The notes under the pieces: generated by a model
Seen by the model: only the letters and a program-made list of their open reading frames with translations
What the model was told of the DNA's origin: nothing
Database searches by the model: none
Origin: Bradyrhizobium guangdongense
GTDB lineage: Bacteria > Pseudomonadota > Alphaproteobacteria > Rhizobiales > Xanthobacteraceae
Direction of reading: 5' to 3'
DNA: 64,000 nucleotides
NCBI RefSeq assembly: GCF_004114975.1
Contig: NZ_CP030051.1
Location: forward strand, 868,001 to 932,000
Part shown: positions 53,632 to 62,970 of the stretch, in pieces
Layout of the letters: each line of letters begins with the position of its first letter
Numbering within the stretch: the stretch's first letter is position 1
Position numbers and translations under genes: made by a program

Positions 53632-55131
53632 ATGTTTCCCAAGCCGAAATCCGTGCTTTTGCCCAACACCTACGCCTTCGAATCCGAACCGATGGTGAAG
53701 CCGACCGGTTTTCGCGAATACGACGCGCGCTGGCTGTTCCAGAAGGAAATCAACCTGATGGGGATCCAGGCGCTCGGCATGGGGTTGGGCGCGCTGATCG
53801 CCGAGCTCGGCGTCAAGCCGGAGATCGTCACAGGCCATGATTTCCGCGGCTATTCGGCCTCAATCAAATATGCGCTGATCTCCGGCCTGATGGCCGCGGG
53901 CTGCAAGGTGCACGACATCGGGCTTGCGGTGACGCCAATGGCGTATTTCGCGCAGTTCGACCTCGACGTGCCCGCGGTCGCCATGGTGACCGCCTCGCAT
54001 AACGACAATGGCTGGACCGGCGTGAAGATGGGCGCCAACCGTCCGTTGACCTTCGGCCCCGACGAAATGACGCGGTTGAAGGAAATCGTGCTCAACGCCG
54101 CGTTCAAGAACAAGGCGGGCGGCTCCTACCAGTTCCACGAGAATTATCCGGCGCGCTACATCGCCGATCTCACCAATCGTCCGAAGCTCAAACGCAAGCT
54201 CAAGGTCGTTGCGGCTTGCGGCAACGGCACTGCCGGCGCGTTCGCGCCGCAGGTGCTGGAGGCGATCGGCTGCGAGGTGATCCCGCTCGACACCGAGCTC
54301 GACCACACCTTCCCGAAATACAATCCGAACCCCGAAGACATGGAGATGCTGCACGCGATCCGCGATGCGGTGCTGCATCACAAGGCCGATGTCGGCCTCG
54401 GCTTCGATGGTGACGGCGATCGCTGCGGCGTCGTCGACAACACCGGCGAGGAGATCTTTGCCGACAAGGTCGGCGTGATGCTGGCGCGCGACATGTCGGC
54501 GATCCACAAGGACGCGCAGTTCATCGTCGATGTGAAGTCGACCGGCCTGTTCATCACCGATCCGGTGCTGCAGAAGCAGGGCGCCAAAACCGCCTATTGG
54601 AAGACCGGCCATTCCTACATGAAGCGCCGCACCAACGAGACGGGCGCGCTCGCGGGATTCGAGAAGTCCGGCCACTTCTTCTTCAACAAGCCCTACGGCC
54701 GTGGCTATGACGACGGCCTGGTTTCGGCGATCGCGATCTGCGACATGCTCGACCGCGCGCCCGGCAAGTCGATGGCGGACCTGAAGAACGCGCTGCCAAA
54801 GACCTGGTCATCGCCCACGATGTCACCGCACTGCGCCGACGAGGTGAAGTACAGCGTCATCGACAAGGTCGTGAAGCACTTCGAAAGCCTGCAGGCCAAG
54901 GGCGCCAAGATCGGCGGGCAATCGATCCGCGATCTCGTCACGGTGAACGGCGTGCGCGTCACTGTCGAGGACGGCAGCTGGGGGCTGGTGCGTGCCTCCT
55001 CCAACAAGCCCGAACTGGTGGTCGTGGTCGAGAGCCCCGTCTCCGAGCAGCGCATGCACGACATGTTCGAGATGGTGAACAGCGTGCTGCGCACCCATCC
55101 CGAAGTCGGCGAGTACAATCAGAAGATTTGA
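53632..55131 (+). CDS. phosphomannomutase/phosphoglucomutase
   Basis: The 499-residue enzyme belongs to the alpha-D-phosphohexomutase family. The phosphoserine is Ser122 in VTASHNDNGWTG, the metal loop is GFDGDGDRCG and the sugar-binding loop is GFEKSGHFFF. It interconverts the 1- and 6-phosphates of glucose and/or mannose, feeding UDP-glucose or GDP-mannose synthesis. Together with ugd and the acyltransferase it fits a polysaccharide neighbourhood. Confidence 0.94.
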   Translation: MFPKPKSVLLPNTYAFESEPMVKPTGFREYDARWLFQKEINLMGIQALGMGLGALIAELGVKPEIVTGHDFRGYSASIKYALISGLMAAGCKVHDIGLAVTPMAYFAQFDLDVPAVAMVTASHNDNGWTGVKMGANRPLTFGPDEMTRLKEIVLNAAFKNKAGGSYQFHENYPARYIADLTNRPKLKRKLKVVAACGNGTAGAFAPQVLEAIGCEVIPLDTELDHTFPKYNPNPEDMEMLHAIRDAVLHHKADVGLGFDGDGDRCGVVDNTGEEIFADKVGVMLARDMSAIHKDAQFIVDVKSTGLFITDPVLQKQGAKTAYWKTGHSYMKRRTNETGALAGFEKSGHFFFNKPYGRGYDDGLVSAIAICDMLDRAPGKSMADLKNALPKTWSSPTMSPHCADEVKYSVIDKVVKHFESLQAKGAKIGGQSIRDLVTVNGVRVTVEDGSWGLVRASSNKPELVVVVESPVSEQRMHDMFEMVNSVLRTHPEVGEYNQKI

Positions 55132-55165
55132 GGTGAGGGAGGCGTGATGCAGGCCTCTCACACCG

Positions 55166-55272
55166 CTGTCATGCTCCGGCTTCACCGGGGCATCCAGTAC
55201 GCTGCGGCTTCTCCGTATCCCCGCACTGTCTCTGGAAGACCGGATCGTCCGGTCTTCGCCGGGCGATGACAG
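55166..55272. repeat. palindromic repeat, third copy of the 43415 type
   Basis: Left half CTGTCATGCTCCGGCTTCAC with CATCCAGTAC, right half GGTCTTCGCCGGGCGATGACAG, with an extra internal arm pair around GACCGGATCGTCCGGTC. It lies between convergent genes. Confidence 0.82.
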
Positions 55273-55289
55273 CATCTGTATGGTGCGCC

Positions 55290-55799
55290 TTACGCCGCCA
55301 CCACGGCAGGGATCGGCAGCGTCGTCACCGACTTGATCTTCTCCATCGCGAAGCGCGAGGTGACGTTCTTCAGCGGCACGGCGGCGATCAGCTTCTTGTA
55401 GAAGACGTCGTAGGCCTGCATGTCCGCGACCACGACGCGCAGCATGTAATCGACGTCGCCGGCCATGCGATAGAACTCCATCACCTCGGGCATCGCGCTG
55501 ACCGCCTCGGCGAATCTCTTGAGCCAGGCGTCGGAATGATCGGAGCTCTCCACCGACACGAACACGGAGATACCCAGCCCGATCTTGTTCTGATCGACCA
55601 GCGCGACCCGTTTCAGGATCACGCCGTCCGCCTCCAGGCGCTGGATGCGCTTCCAGCATGGGGTCGAGGACAGGCCAACACGGTCGCCGATTTCGGCTAC
55701 CGACAGGGAGGCATCCTCCTGGAGTACCATCAGGATCTTGCGGTCGATGGCATCGAGGCGGCGGCTGGTCTCAGGGATCTGGACGGCGGCATCGGTCAT
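55290..55799 (-). CDS. Lrp/AsnC family transcriptional regulator
   Basis: The 169-residue protein has an N-terminal winged HTH (about residues 16-75: IDRKILMVLQEDASLSVAEIGDRVGLSSTPCWKRIQRL) and a RAM ligand-binding domain (about 80-160: VALVDQNKIGLGISVFVSVES, MAGDVDYMLRVVVADMQAYDVFYKKL). Such regulators respond to amino acids. The length and sequence are close to those that control a neighbouring amino-acid gene, but none is adjacent here. Confidence 0.94.
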   Translation of the reverse strand: MTDAAVQIPETSRRLDAIDRKILMVLQEDASLSVAEIGDRVGLSSTPCWKRIQRLEADGVILKRVALVDQNKIGLGISVFVSVESSDHSDAWLKRFAEAVSAMPEVMEFYRMAGDVDYMLRVVVADMQAYDVFYKKLIAAVPLKNVTSRFAMEKIKSVTTLPIPAVVAA

Positions 55800-55896
55800 T
55801 TGAAGAACTTTGTTCCAATATGATGGCTGATTTCCGTCATATAGAGGAAAATCTTCTATCGCAAGCCCATAATCTCAGCGCGCCCCTGCAAAGGCT

Positions 55897-56820
55897 CTAA
55901 CGGCGATCACATAAAAACTGTTCAACTTCAATGCGTTGGGGCGCGGCGGTGCCGCCGCCATGCCGGGTGCATTTCAGAGCTGCGGCGGCCGCGGCGAATC
56001 GCAGCGCGTCCGGCACCCCGGCGCCCTCGGCGAGCCGAAGCGTGAAAGCGCCGTGGAAGACGTCGCCGGCCCCGAGCGTATCGACCGCCTCGACCGGAAA
56101 GGCCGGCGTCTCCTCCAGCGTGCCCGTCTCGTTCAGCCAGATCGTGCCGCGTGGGCCGCGGGTGGCGGCGAGGAAGGCTGGCGTCAGCTTGGCCAAGCGC
56201 TTCAAGGCTTCGGCGTCGCCGGCGACGCCGGCGGTTTCCTGCGCCTGCTCGCTGGCGAACAGCAGATGCGAGGCGGCCTTCAGCAGGACGTCGGTCAGCG
56301 CCATCGCCCGGTCGACACCGACGATCACGGGAATGCCGCGCCGGTGCGCCTCGGTGCAAATATCGTTGCAAAAGGCGCCGCAGCGGCTCTCGACCAGGAC
56401 GGCCTGGCAATCCGCGAGGAGTTCGGCTGCATCTGCTAGCTTCACGGTCCACAGCGCGGGATCGCGATAGATCGTCAGCGTTCGTTCGCCTGATGCGTCG
56501 ATGATGATCGCGGAGACGGGTGTCGCCGCGCGCGGTATGCGCACGATATGTGCGGTGTCGATGCCCTCAGTCGCCATCTGGTCGAGAATGAAGTCGCTCG
56601 ACGTTTCCCGCGCGTCGCCCATCGGTCCGGCAAACGCGACGCGCCCGCCGAGCCGCGCGATGGCGATCGCAGCATTGAGCGCGTTGCCACCGCAGATCTC
56701 GGTCATATGCGTCGCATTTGCCTTGCTGCCGCGCGCCGGCACGACCTCCACACGAAAGGTGAGGTCGCGCACGGGCATGCCCACGCAGAGGATGCGCGGC
56801 GCGATCTCGGATGGCGCCAT
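55897..56820 (-). CDS. PfkB-family sugar kinase
   Basis: The 307-residue kinase has the PfkB signatures: GGNALNAAIAIARLGGRVAFAGPMG near residue 43 and DTLGAGDVFHGAF with the catalytic Asp near residue 250. It phosphorylates a sugar or nucleoside; the substrate is not clear. It follows nudC on the same strand with six bases between, the last gene of the HIT-nudC-PfkB row. Confidence 0.92.
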   Translation of the reverse strand: MAPSEIAPRILCVGMPVRDLTFRVEVVPARGSKANATHMTEICGGNALNAAIAIARLGGRVAFAGPMGDARETSSDFILDQMATEGIDTAHIVRIPRAATPVSAIIIDASGERTLTIYRDPALWTVKLADAAELLADCQAVLVESRCGAFCNDICTEAHRRGIPVIVGVDRAMALTDVLLKAASHLLFASEQAQETAGVAGDAEALKRLAKLTPAFLAATRGPRGTIWLNETGTLEETPAFPVEAVDTLGAGDVFHGAFTLRLAEGAGVPDALRFAAAAAALKCTRHGGGTAAPQRIEVEQFLCDRR

Positions 56821-56826
56821 CGCCGG

Positions 56827-57765
56827 TCAGCTCTTGTCGTGCACCCAGCGGCCGAGCAGGTGATGGGCGATGGCAAACGGATGCGGGCCGGCGAGCCCGT
56901 CCGGGTGCGTCCGCTTCAGCATCAGGGCCGCTTCCTCGCGCGAGAACCAGCGCGCATCTTCCAGCTCCATGCGATCAACGACGATGTCCTCGCTCACCGC
57001 CCGCGCGCTGCAGCCGATCATCAGGGATGACGGATACGGCCAGGGCTGCGTCATGTAGTACTGCACGTCGGTGCAGCGAATGCCCGACTCTTCGAAGATC
57101 TCGCGGCGAACCGCGTCTTCGATGGTTTCGGCGGCCTCGACGAAGCCGGCGAGGCAGGAATACATGCCCGGCGGAAACTGCTTCTGTCGGCCGAGCAGGC
57201 ATTTTTCGCCTGATGCCACGAGCATGATCACGACCGGATCGGTGCGCGGAAAATGCTCGGCCTTGCAGGCGGGGCAGTCGCGTTTCCAGCCACCTTCCTT
57301 CATCGCGGTACGCGTGCCGCAATTGGCGCAATAGCCGTGGCGCTGATGCCAGCTGACCATCGACTTCGCCATTGCGATCGCCGAGAGCTCGTCAGGCGGG
57401 ATCGCACCCTGCATCGCCATGCCGCGCAGTTCAGTGACGGTGTAGTCCTCGCGGCCGAGCAGCTTCTCGGCGGCGGCCTGGGCGAGACCCATGCCGAATA
57501 TCGCCGCGCCATCGCGCAGGCCGAGGAAGATCGTGCCGGGATTGGCGCCGCATTTCAGCGCTTCGTCGATCGAGAGCAGCGCGCGCACCTTGTCGCTCTC
57601 GCGCTTCACCACGAGCGAGTCGCGGTAGACGACGTAGGCACGCGACGAGGATTTCTGCTCCATCGCGAAGAGTTTTTCGTCGTCGCGGCGCAGATGCGCG
57701 GCGCGATCGAGGATGTTGGTAACGAAGGCTGGTTGCCCCAGCGGAAACGCGTCGAATGCTGACAT
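56827..57765 (-). CDS. nudC: NAD(+) diphosphatase
   Basis: The 312-residue Nudix enzyme hydrolyses NADH to NMNH and AMP and can remove NAD caps from RNA. A four-Cys zinc site (YCANCGTR and DCPACKA) precedes the Nudix box GFVEAAETIEDAVRREIFEE, and TQPWPYPSSLM is the NudC-specific motif. I chose the ATG at 57765 over a TTG at 57780. It sits between the HIT gene (11-base gap) and the PfkB gene. Confidence 0.95.
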   Translation of the reverse strand: MSAFDAFPLGQPAFVTNILDRAAHLRRDDEKLFAMEQKSSSRAYVVYRDSLVVKRESDKVRALLSIDEALKCGANPGTIFLGLRDGAAIFGMGLAQAAAEKLLGREDYTVTELRGMAMQGAIPPDELSAIAMAKSMVSWHQRHGYCANCGTRTAMKEGGWKRDCPACKAEHFPRTDPVVIMLVASGEKCLLGRQKQFPPGMYSCLAGFVEAAETIEDAVRREIFEESGIRCTDVQYYMTQPWPYPSSLMIGCSARAVSEDIVVDRMELEDARWFSREEAALMLKRTHPDGLAGPHPFAIAHHLLGRWVHDKS

Positions 57766-57776
57766 TTCTTGTTCTT

Positions 57777-58193
57777 TCAACCCAACCAGATTTTTCGGCG
57801 AAGCGCGCTGATGAAATTCTGAACCTCTGCGGCATCATGGGCCAGCGGCGGCATCACGCCCCAGACCGGCCGCGGCCAGGCGGCATCGCTGGTGCGGCGC
57901 GCGATGATGTGGACGTGAAGCTGCGGCACGAGGTTGCCGAGCGCTGCGACATTGAGCTTGTCGCATTTGGTGATCTCCTTCAGCGCGCGCGAGACGCGGG
58001 AGATCTCCGTCATCAATTGCGCCTGCTGCACTTCGTCGAGATCGATGATCTCGACTGCATCCACCCGCGGCACCAGCAGCAGCCAGGGATAGTGCGCGTC
58101 CTTGATGACCAGCACCTTCGACAGCGGCAGATCGCCGATGTCGATGGTGTCCTCTTTCAGGCGGGAGTGCAGCGACCAGGTGGGTTCGGACAT
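57777..58193 (-). CDS. HIT-family hydrolase
   Basis: The 138-residue protein has the histidine triad in QLHVHIIAR and is of the HIT-family size. HIT proteins hydrolyse nucleotide-phosphoramidates or dinucleoside polyphosphates. The gene directly precedes nudC, so the unit may deal with nucleotide turnover. The ATG at 58193 is the natural start. Confidence 0.93.
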   Translation of the reverse strand: MSEPTWSLHSRLKEDTIDIGDLPLSKVLVIKDAHYPWLLLVPRVDAVEIIDLDEVQQAQLMTEISRVSRALKEITKCDKLNVAALGNLVPQLHVHIIARRTSDAAWPRPVWGVMPPLAHDAAEVQNFISALRRKIWLG

Positions 58194-58438
58194 GGATGCT
58201 TCCGGATGGCCCGATGGGAGCGGGCGTGTTCGGCTCCGACCATACGATACCGATTCCCTGAGGGGAAGGATCGTGCCCCGCTGTCACCGCATACACGGTC
58301 GTCGTACCGGACAAGCGCGCCTCGAGCGCGCGCGGAATTGTTTCCGAATCGCTTCGAGATGTCGAGCAATGCCATGTCGGCCGATCGCGCCGCCGCTCGA
58401 CGTCAGCTCCAGCAACACGCGCTAGACGATTGCTTCGG

Positions 58439-59194
58439 TCATGTCAGGCCTCCGTTGACGTGCCAGACCTGCCCGGTGACGTAGGATGCTTTTGCAGATG
58501 CCAGGAAGGCGACGACCGCGGCGACCTCCTCCGGCCGTCCTCGGCGGCGCATCGGGATCAGCGCCTCTGTCGCCGCGATCTGATCCGGCGATAGCCGGCT
58601 CTCGCTGGGCTTGTCCTTGACGATGAGGCCAGGCGAAACCGCGTTGACGGTTATGCCGTCCTTCGCGAGCTCCATGGCGGTGAGTCTCACCAGTGCTTCC
58701 AGCGCGGAGCGGCTTGCCGCGGTTGCCGCGAACGGCGCGAATTCGGGCCGGATCGCATGCGCCACGAAGGACGACACCGCCACGATGCGCCGGTCTTGTC
58801 CGGCACGCAGCAACGGAAGTGCAGCCTCGACCATGCGCGTGAAGGCCAGCGCGGATTCGTCCATCGCCTGGCGGAACTGATTCGCCGGCATGCCGATGGC
58901 GCTGCCGCGGCGGGCGTGGCCGCCGACCAGGATCAATCCGTCGAGGCGGCTGAACGCGACTTGCGCGGCGGCGATGGCATTGATGACGGCTGCTTCCTCT
59001 GCGAGATCGCCGAGGCACTTTGCAACGACCGCACCCTTCGCTTCGGCCTCAGCCGCGGTGGCATCGAGACCTTCCGCGTTCGCGCGCGTGTGCAACAGAA
59101 GCGCGATGCCGGGTGCGGCAAGTAGCTTTGCGGTGGCGCGGCCGATTCCGCTGGCGGCGCCGGTGACGAGATAGACGCGGGTGATGTCTGACAT
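58439..59194 (-). CDS. SDR-family protein with altered catalytic residues
   Basis: The 251-residue protein is a short-chain dehydrogenase by fold. The NADP-binding motif VTGAASGIGRATAK is normal, but the active-site Tyr-x3-Lys is replaced: the segment aligning with FAAYAASKAAL reads FAATAASRSAL, giving Thr158 and Arg162. The usual NNAG is VGGH. The serine of the triad (SS at 141-142) is retained. It may bind NADP(H) without normal catalysis. The C terminus (VTGQVWHVNGGLT) is standard. Confidence 0.85.
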   Translation of the reverse strand: MSDITRVYLVTGAASGIGRATAKLLAAPGIALLLHTRANAEGLDATAAEAEAKGAVVAKCLGDLAEEAAVINAIAAAQVAFSRLDGLILVGGHARRGSAIGMPANQFRQAMDESALAFTRMVEAALPLLRAGQDRRIVAVSSFVAHAIRPEFAPFAATAASRSALEALVRLTAMELAKDGITVNAVSPGLIVKDKPSESRLSPDQIAATEALIPMRRRGRPEEVAAVVAFLASAKASYVTGQVWHVNGGLT

Positions 59195-59444
59195 CAGGAT
59201 GCTGTGATAGCCGGCGGCAGGGCGCCGGTGCGGTGGAAATGGCTGAGGAAGGTGCGCCTCGCCGACTCCTGCGGATTACGCTCGGATGGAGTTCCGGCGG
59301 CCGTTCTTAGCAAGGTGGTCCGACCAGCGAAAGCGTAAGCCTATCGGCTGGGCAGGTCAGGAAATGCCCGGATGCTGGGCAAACTCAACCTGTTCAAGCC
59401 GATACCCGCTTGCTTTCCGCGTCCTTTGGCCCCAAATAGGGACC

Positions 59445-59551
59445 GGGAGATTGGCGGTGGACGAGCCACTCGCCAACCGGGTCAGGTCCGGAAGGAAGCA
59501 GCCCTAACGAGGTCCGGATCGGGTCGCTCGTCAGTCTCCTACCTGTTTTTT
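59445..59551 (+). ncRNA. ffs: signal recognition particle RNA (4.5S type)
   Basis: The conserved SRP core GGTCAGGTCCGGAAGGAAGC lies at 59480-59499, flanked by helices that pair GACGAG (59460-59465) with CTCGTC (59527-59532) and, further out, GGAGA with TCTCC. A T-run at 59545-59551 ends it. The ends are estimated from the helix; the core is certain. It lies 87 bases before dnaX, its usual neighbour in alphaproteobacteria. Confidence 0.94.
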
Positions 59552-59637
59552 CGAGCGAACCAGCGCCGGCGGGCCTCCCGCCAGCGCGCTCCTTTCCGCA
59601 AAAGCCGGCCGAGAGAGATTTCATTGCGGATCGACCG

Positions 59638-61473
59638 ATGACCGACGCTGGCGCCCCTCAAAATCCCGACAGCGCCGGCCCCGCCGGCAACGCACCCTAC
59701 CGGGTGCTGGCGCGCAAATACCGCCCCTCAAGCTTCGACGATCTGATCGGCCAGGAGGCCGTGGTCCGCACCGTCTCCAATGCGTTCGAGACCGGGCGGA
59801 TTCCGCAGGCCTGGATCCTCACCGGCGTCCGCGGCGTGGGCAAGACCACCACCGCGCGCATTCTGGCCCGCGCGCTCAACTACGAGATGCCGGACGGCTC
59901 GGTGAAGGGCCCGACTATCCACATGCCGACGCTGGGCGTGCACTGCCAGGCGATCATGGAAAGCCGGCACATGGACGTGCTGGAGATGGACGCGGCCTCG
60001 CATACCGGCGTCGACGACGTCCGCCAGATCAATGACAGCGTGCGCTATGCGCCGGCCAGCGCCCGCTACAAGGTCTACATCATCGACGAAGTCCACATGC
60101 TGTCGACGGCGGCGTTCAACGCCTTCCTGAAGACGCTGGAGGAGCCGCCGGAGCACGCCAAATTCGTGTTCGCGACGACCGAGATCCGCAAGGTTCCGGT
60201 CACCGTGCTGTCGCGCTGCCAGCGTTTCGATCTGCGCCGCGTCGAGGCCGATGTGCTGATGAAGCACCTTGCCAACATCGCGGCCAAGGAAAACGTCGAG
60301 ATCGAGCCGGAAGCGCTCGGCATCATCGCGCGCGCCGCGGAAGGCTCGGTGCGCGATTCGCTGTCGCTACTCGATCAGGCGATCGCGCATGCGGCGGGGC
60401 AGGTGAAGGCCGATGCAGTCAGGCAGATGCTGGGCCTCGCCGACCGCACCCGCGTCATCGACCTGTTCGAGTCGCTGGCGCGCGGCGATATCGCCGCGGC
60501 CTTCAAGGAATTCCGCGATCAATACGACGTCGGCGCCGATCCCATCGTTGTGCTCTCGGACCTTGCCGAGTTCGTCAATTTCGTCACCCGCGTGAAGATC
60601 GTGCCTGCTACGGCCGACAACGTCGCCTATGGCGAGACCGAGCGTGTGCGCGCCAAGGAATTTGCCGCGAAGATCTCGATGCGGGTGCTCTCGCGGATGT
60701 GGCAGATGCTGCTCAAGGGCATCACCGAGGTCCAGGGTGCGACGCGCCCCGCCGCGGCCGCCGAGATGGTGCTGGTGCGCATCGCCTATGTCGCCGACCT
60801 GCCGGCGCCTGACGAAGCGATCCGGATGCTGGAACAGAACGGCGGTGGCTCGCCGGTCGTGAGCGGAGGCGGTGCGGCACGCAGTAACGCGCCGTCTGCG
60901 CCGATGGCCTCAGCTGCATCCGTTACGTCAGCTGCGCCAGTTCGCATGCCGACGTCATCGCCCTCAGCGTTCGGCGGTGCCGCGCGGCCGCAAATGGCGG
61001 CGCCCGCGCCGGATCCGCAAGGTGCGGCTCCCCAGCTGCGCATCACGAGCTTCACCCAGCTCGTCGCGCTTGCCAGTCAGAAGCGCGACGTCATGACCAA
61101 GGCCGCGCTGGAAGGCGACATGCGCCTCGTCCGTTTTGAGGAGGGCCGGCTCGAAATCGCGCTCGAGCCGAACGCCTCGAAGGCCATGGTCACCGAGCTT
61201 GCGCGGAAATTCGAGACGTGGACCGGCCGGCGCTGGACCATCATCGTATCCAACGAGCAGGGCCAGCCGACGCTGCGCTCGGTAAACCAGGCGGCGAAGC
61301 AGGAACATGCGCGCACGGCAGAGGCCGACCCGCGCGTGCAGGAGGTGCTGTCGCGCTTCCCCGGTGCAAAGGTCGTCGAGGTCCGCAAGCTTGCCCCCGA
61401 GACGCCGGAATCCAATATTAACGCGGACTATGGCAGCGACGATCCGATCGACGGTTCCGACGACGATCTCTGA
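59638..61473 (+). CDS. dnaX: DNA polymerase III tau/gamma subunit
   Basis: The 611-residue clamp-loader ATPase has Walker A GVRGVGKTTTAR near residue 62, Walker B in YIIDEVHML and the sensor SRC motif (LSRCQRF). The zinc module of other DnaX proteins has lost three of four cysteines; only Cys103 in LGVHCQAI remains. The tail (residues 400-460) is a Gly/Ala/Ser/Pro-rich linker, followed by a tau-type C-terminal domain. It is the first gene of dnaX-ybaB-recR. Confidence 0.96.
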   Translation: MTDAGAPQNPDSAGPAGNAPYRVLARKYRPSSFDDLIGQEAVVRTVSNAFETGRIPQAWILTGVRGVGKTTTARILARALNYEMPDGSVKGPTIHMPTLGVHCQAIMESRHMDVLEMDAASHTGVDDVRQINDSVRYAPASARYKVYIIDEVHMLSTAAFNAFLKTLEEPPEHAKFVFATTEIRKVPVTVLSRCQRFDLRRVEADVLMKHLANIAAKENVEIEPEALGIIARAAEGSVRDSLSLLDQAIAHAAGQVKADAVRQMLGLADRTRVIDLFESLARGDIAAAFKEFRDQYDVGADPIVVLSDLAEFVNFVTRVKIVPATADNVAYGETERVRAKEFAAKISMRVLSRMWQMLLKGITEVQGATRPAAAAEMVLVRIAYVADLPAPDEAIRMLEQNGGGSPVVSGGGAARSNAPSAPMASAASVTSAAPVRMPTSSPSAFGGAARPQMAAPAPDPQGAAPQLRITSFTQLVALASQKRDVMTKAALEGDMRLVRFEEGRLEIALEPNASKAMVTELARKFETWTGRRWTIIVSNEQGQPTLRSVNQAAKQEHARTAEADPRVQEVLSRFPGAKVVEVRKLAPETPESNINADYGSDDPIDGSDDDL

Positions 61474-61499
61474 GCCACTCTTTCCAAGGACGAATACCC

Positions 61500-61820
61500 A
61501 TGGCTGATTTTCTCGGCATGATGAAGCAGGCGGCGCAGCTGCAATCCAAGATGCAGGAGATGCAGGAATCTCTCGCCAATGTGGAGGTCGAAGGCATCTC
61601 GGGCGGCGGCCTGGTCTCCGTGCGCATGACCGCGAAGATGGACGTCAAGGGCATCAAGATCGATCCCTCGCTGATGAAGGCCGAAGAGCGCGAGGTTCTG
61701 GAAGATCTGCTCGTCACGGCGCTCGGTGATGCCCGCCGCAAGGCCGAGACCGCGATGCAGGAGAAGATGCAGTCGCTCACCGGCGGGCTCGGCCTGCCGC
61801 CGGGGCTGTTCGGCCAGTAA
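61500..61820 (+). CDS. ybaB: YbaB/EbfC nucleoid-associated protein
   Basis: The 106-residue protein has the YbaB fold: [21 protein letters not shown], then [24 protein letters not shown]. It binds DNA as a dimer and is associated with RecR/DnaX in most bacteria. It begins 26 bases after dnaX and ends one base before the recR ATG. Confidence 0.95.
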   Translation: MADFLGMMKQAAQLQSKMQEMQESLANVEVEGISGGGLVSVRMTAKMDVKGIKIDPSLMKAEEREVLEDLLVTALGDARRKAETAMQEKMQSLTGGLGLPPGLFGQ

Positions 61821-61821
61821 C

Positions 61822-62424
61822 ATGGGCGCGGTTGCAGGTCCTGAGATCGAGCGGCTGGTTCAGCTTCTCGCACGGCTGCCGGGCCTGGGTCCGCGCTCCG
61901 CGCGGCGCGCGGCGCTGCATCTGATCAAGAAGCGCGAAGCGCTGATGATGCCGCTGTCCTCCGCCTTGCAGGTCGCGCTCGACAAGGTCCAGGTCTGCAA
62001 GACCTGCGGCAACATCGACACGCAAAATCCCTGCACGGTCTGCACGGATCCGAAGCGCGACCCGGCGATCATCGTCGTCGTCGCCGACGTTGCCGATCTC
62101 TGGGCGCTGGAGCGAGCCAATGCGACGCAAGGGCGCTACCACGTGCTGGGAGCGACGCTGTCGCCGCTCGACGGCGTCGGTCCGCAGGACCTGACCATCG
62201 ACGCGCTGGTCGCGCGTGCGCATGCAGCCGAGGTGCACGAGATCATCCTGGCGCTGAATGCGACCGTCGACGGCCAAACCACCGCGCATTACATCACCGA
62301 CCTTCTTCAGGACGCCAACGTCAAAATAACCCGGCTCGCGCACGGTGTACCTGTCGGTGGCGAGCTTGATTATCTCGATGAGGGCACCCTATCGGCAGCG
62401 ATGCGGCAGCGGACCCTGTTCTAG
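61822..62424 (+). CDS. recR: recombination protein RecR
   Basis: The 200-residue RecR joins in RecFOR gap repair. The helix-hairpin-helix is [20 protein letters not shown], the C4 zinc finger is [17 protein letters not shown], and the Toprim domain is [15 protein letters not shown] and later. It follows ybaB with one base between. The frame is open upstream in ybaB, but the ATG at 61822 gives the standard start. Confidence 0.96.
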   Translation: MGAVAGPEIERLVQLLARLPGLGPRSARRAALHLIKKREALMMPLSSALQVALDKVQVCKTCGNIDTQNPCTVCTDPKRDPAIIVVVADVADLWALERANATQGRYHVLGATLSPLDGVGPQDLTIDALVARAHAAEVHEIILALNATVDGQTTAHYITDLLQDANVKITRLAHGVPVGGELDYLDEGTLSAAMRQRTLF

Positions 62425-62477
62425 AGCGTTTTCGAGCGAAGTGGATCCCGGTTCGCGTGAAGAAAACGCGTCAAAAC
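62422..62477. repeat. rhizobial GCGTTTTC-type palindromic repeat
   Basis: AGAGCGTTTTCGAGCGAAGT is followed by GGTTCGCGTGAAGAAAACGC; the arms GCGTTTTC and GAAAACGC pair. It begins at the recR stop and ends before the next gene. Copies of this element are common in rhizobial genomes. Confidence 0.85.
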
Positions 62478-62511
62478 GAGAATCTCCATCCAGACTTACG
62501 GAACGGACGAC

Positions 62512-62946
62512 ATGACGAAACTTTTCGCCACACGCTTTGCTTTGGTCGCGACGATGCTGCTGCTGGTGACCCCGGCGATCGCCGCGCAGCAGGAGGACGA
62601 GGCGCCGCCGCCCCCGAAGCCCGGCAAGCCGATCAGCGCCGGCGAGGTGCTCTCGGGCGAGCTGAACGCCATGAAGATTCGCGACGTCAAGAACGCCGGC
62701 AAGCGGATAGCGATGTACCAGATCACCTCCGAGCCGCGCCGCCTGCCGGCGCCGAACGGGCTGTGCGATCTCGAGACCGGGCCCGAGACGTTCCAGCTCG
62801 TCACCTCCAGCGACGCGCAGGCCTCGCAGCTGAAATCGTTCGTGGGCAAGGAGATCTCGGTCAAGGTGGACGAGATCACCTGCGCCAGCGATCCCGGCCA
62901 GATGAGCGAGGCCGTGGTGACGAAGTGGAGCTTGGTGAAGAAGTAG
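62512..62946 (+). CDS. secreted hypothetical protein
   Basis: The 144-residue protein has a signal peptide (residues 1-24, ending PAIAA), a Pro/Glu-rich linker and a domain of about 100 residues with two cysteines (GLCDLETGP and EITCASDPG), probably one disulfide. The second half, ETFQLVTSSDAQASQLKSFVGKEISVKVDEITC, suggests a small beta-rich fold. No family recognised. Confidence 0.72.
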   Translation: MTKLFATRFALVATMLLLVTPAIAAQQEDEAPPPPKPGKPISAGEVLSGELNAMKIRDVKNAGKRIAMYQITSEPRRLPAPNGLCDLETGPETFQLVTSSDAQASQLKSFVGKEISVKVDEITCASDPGQMSEAVVTKWSLVKK

Positions 62947-62970
62947 TAGGGAGCGAACCGCTCTCTCCCT

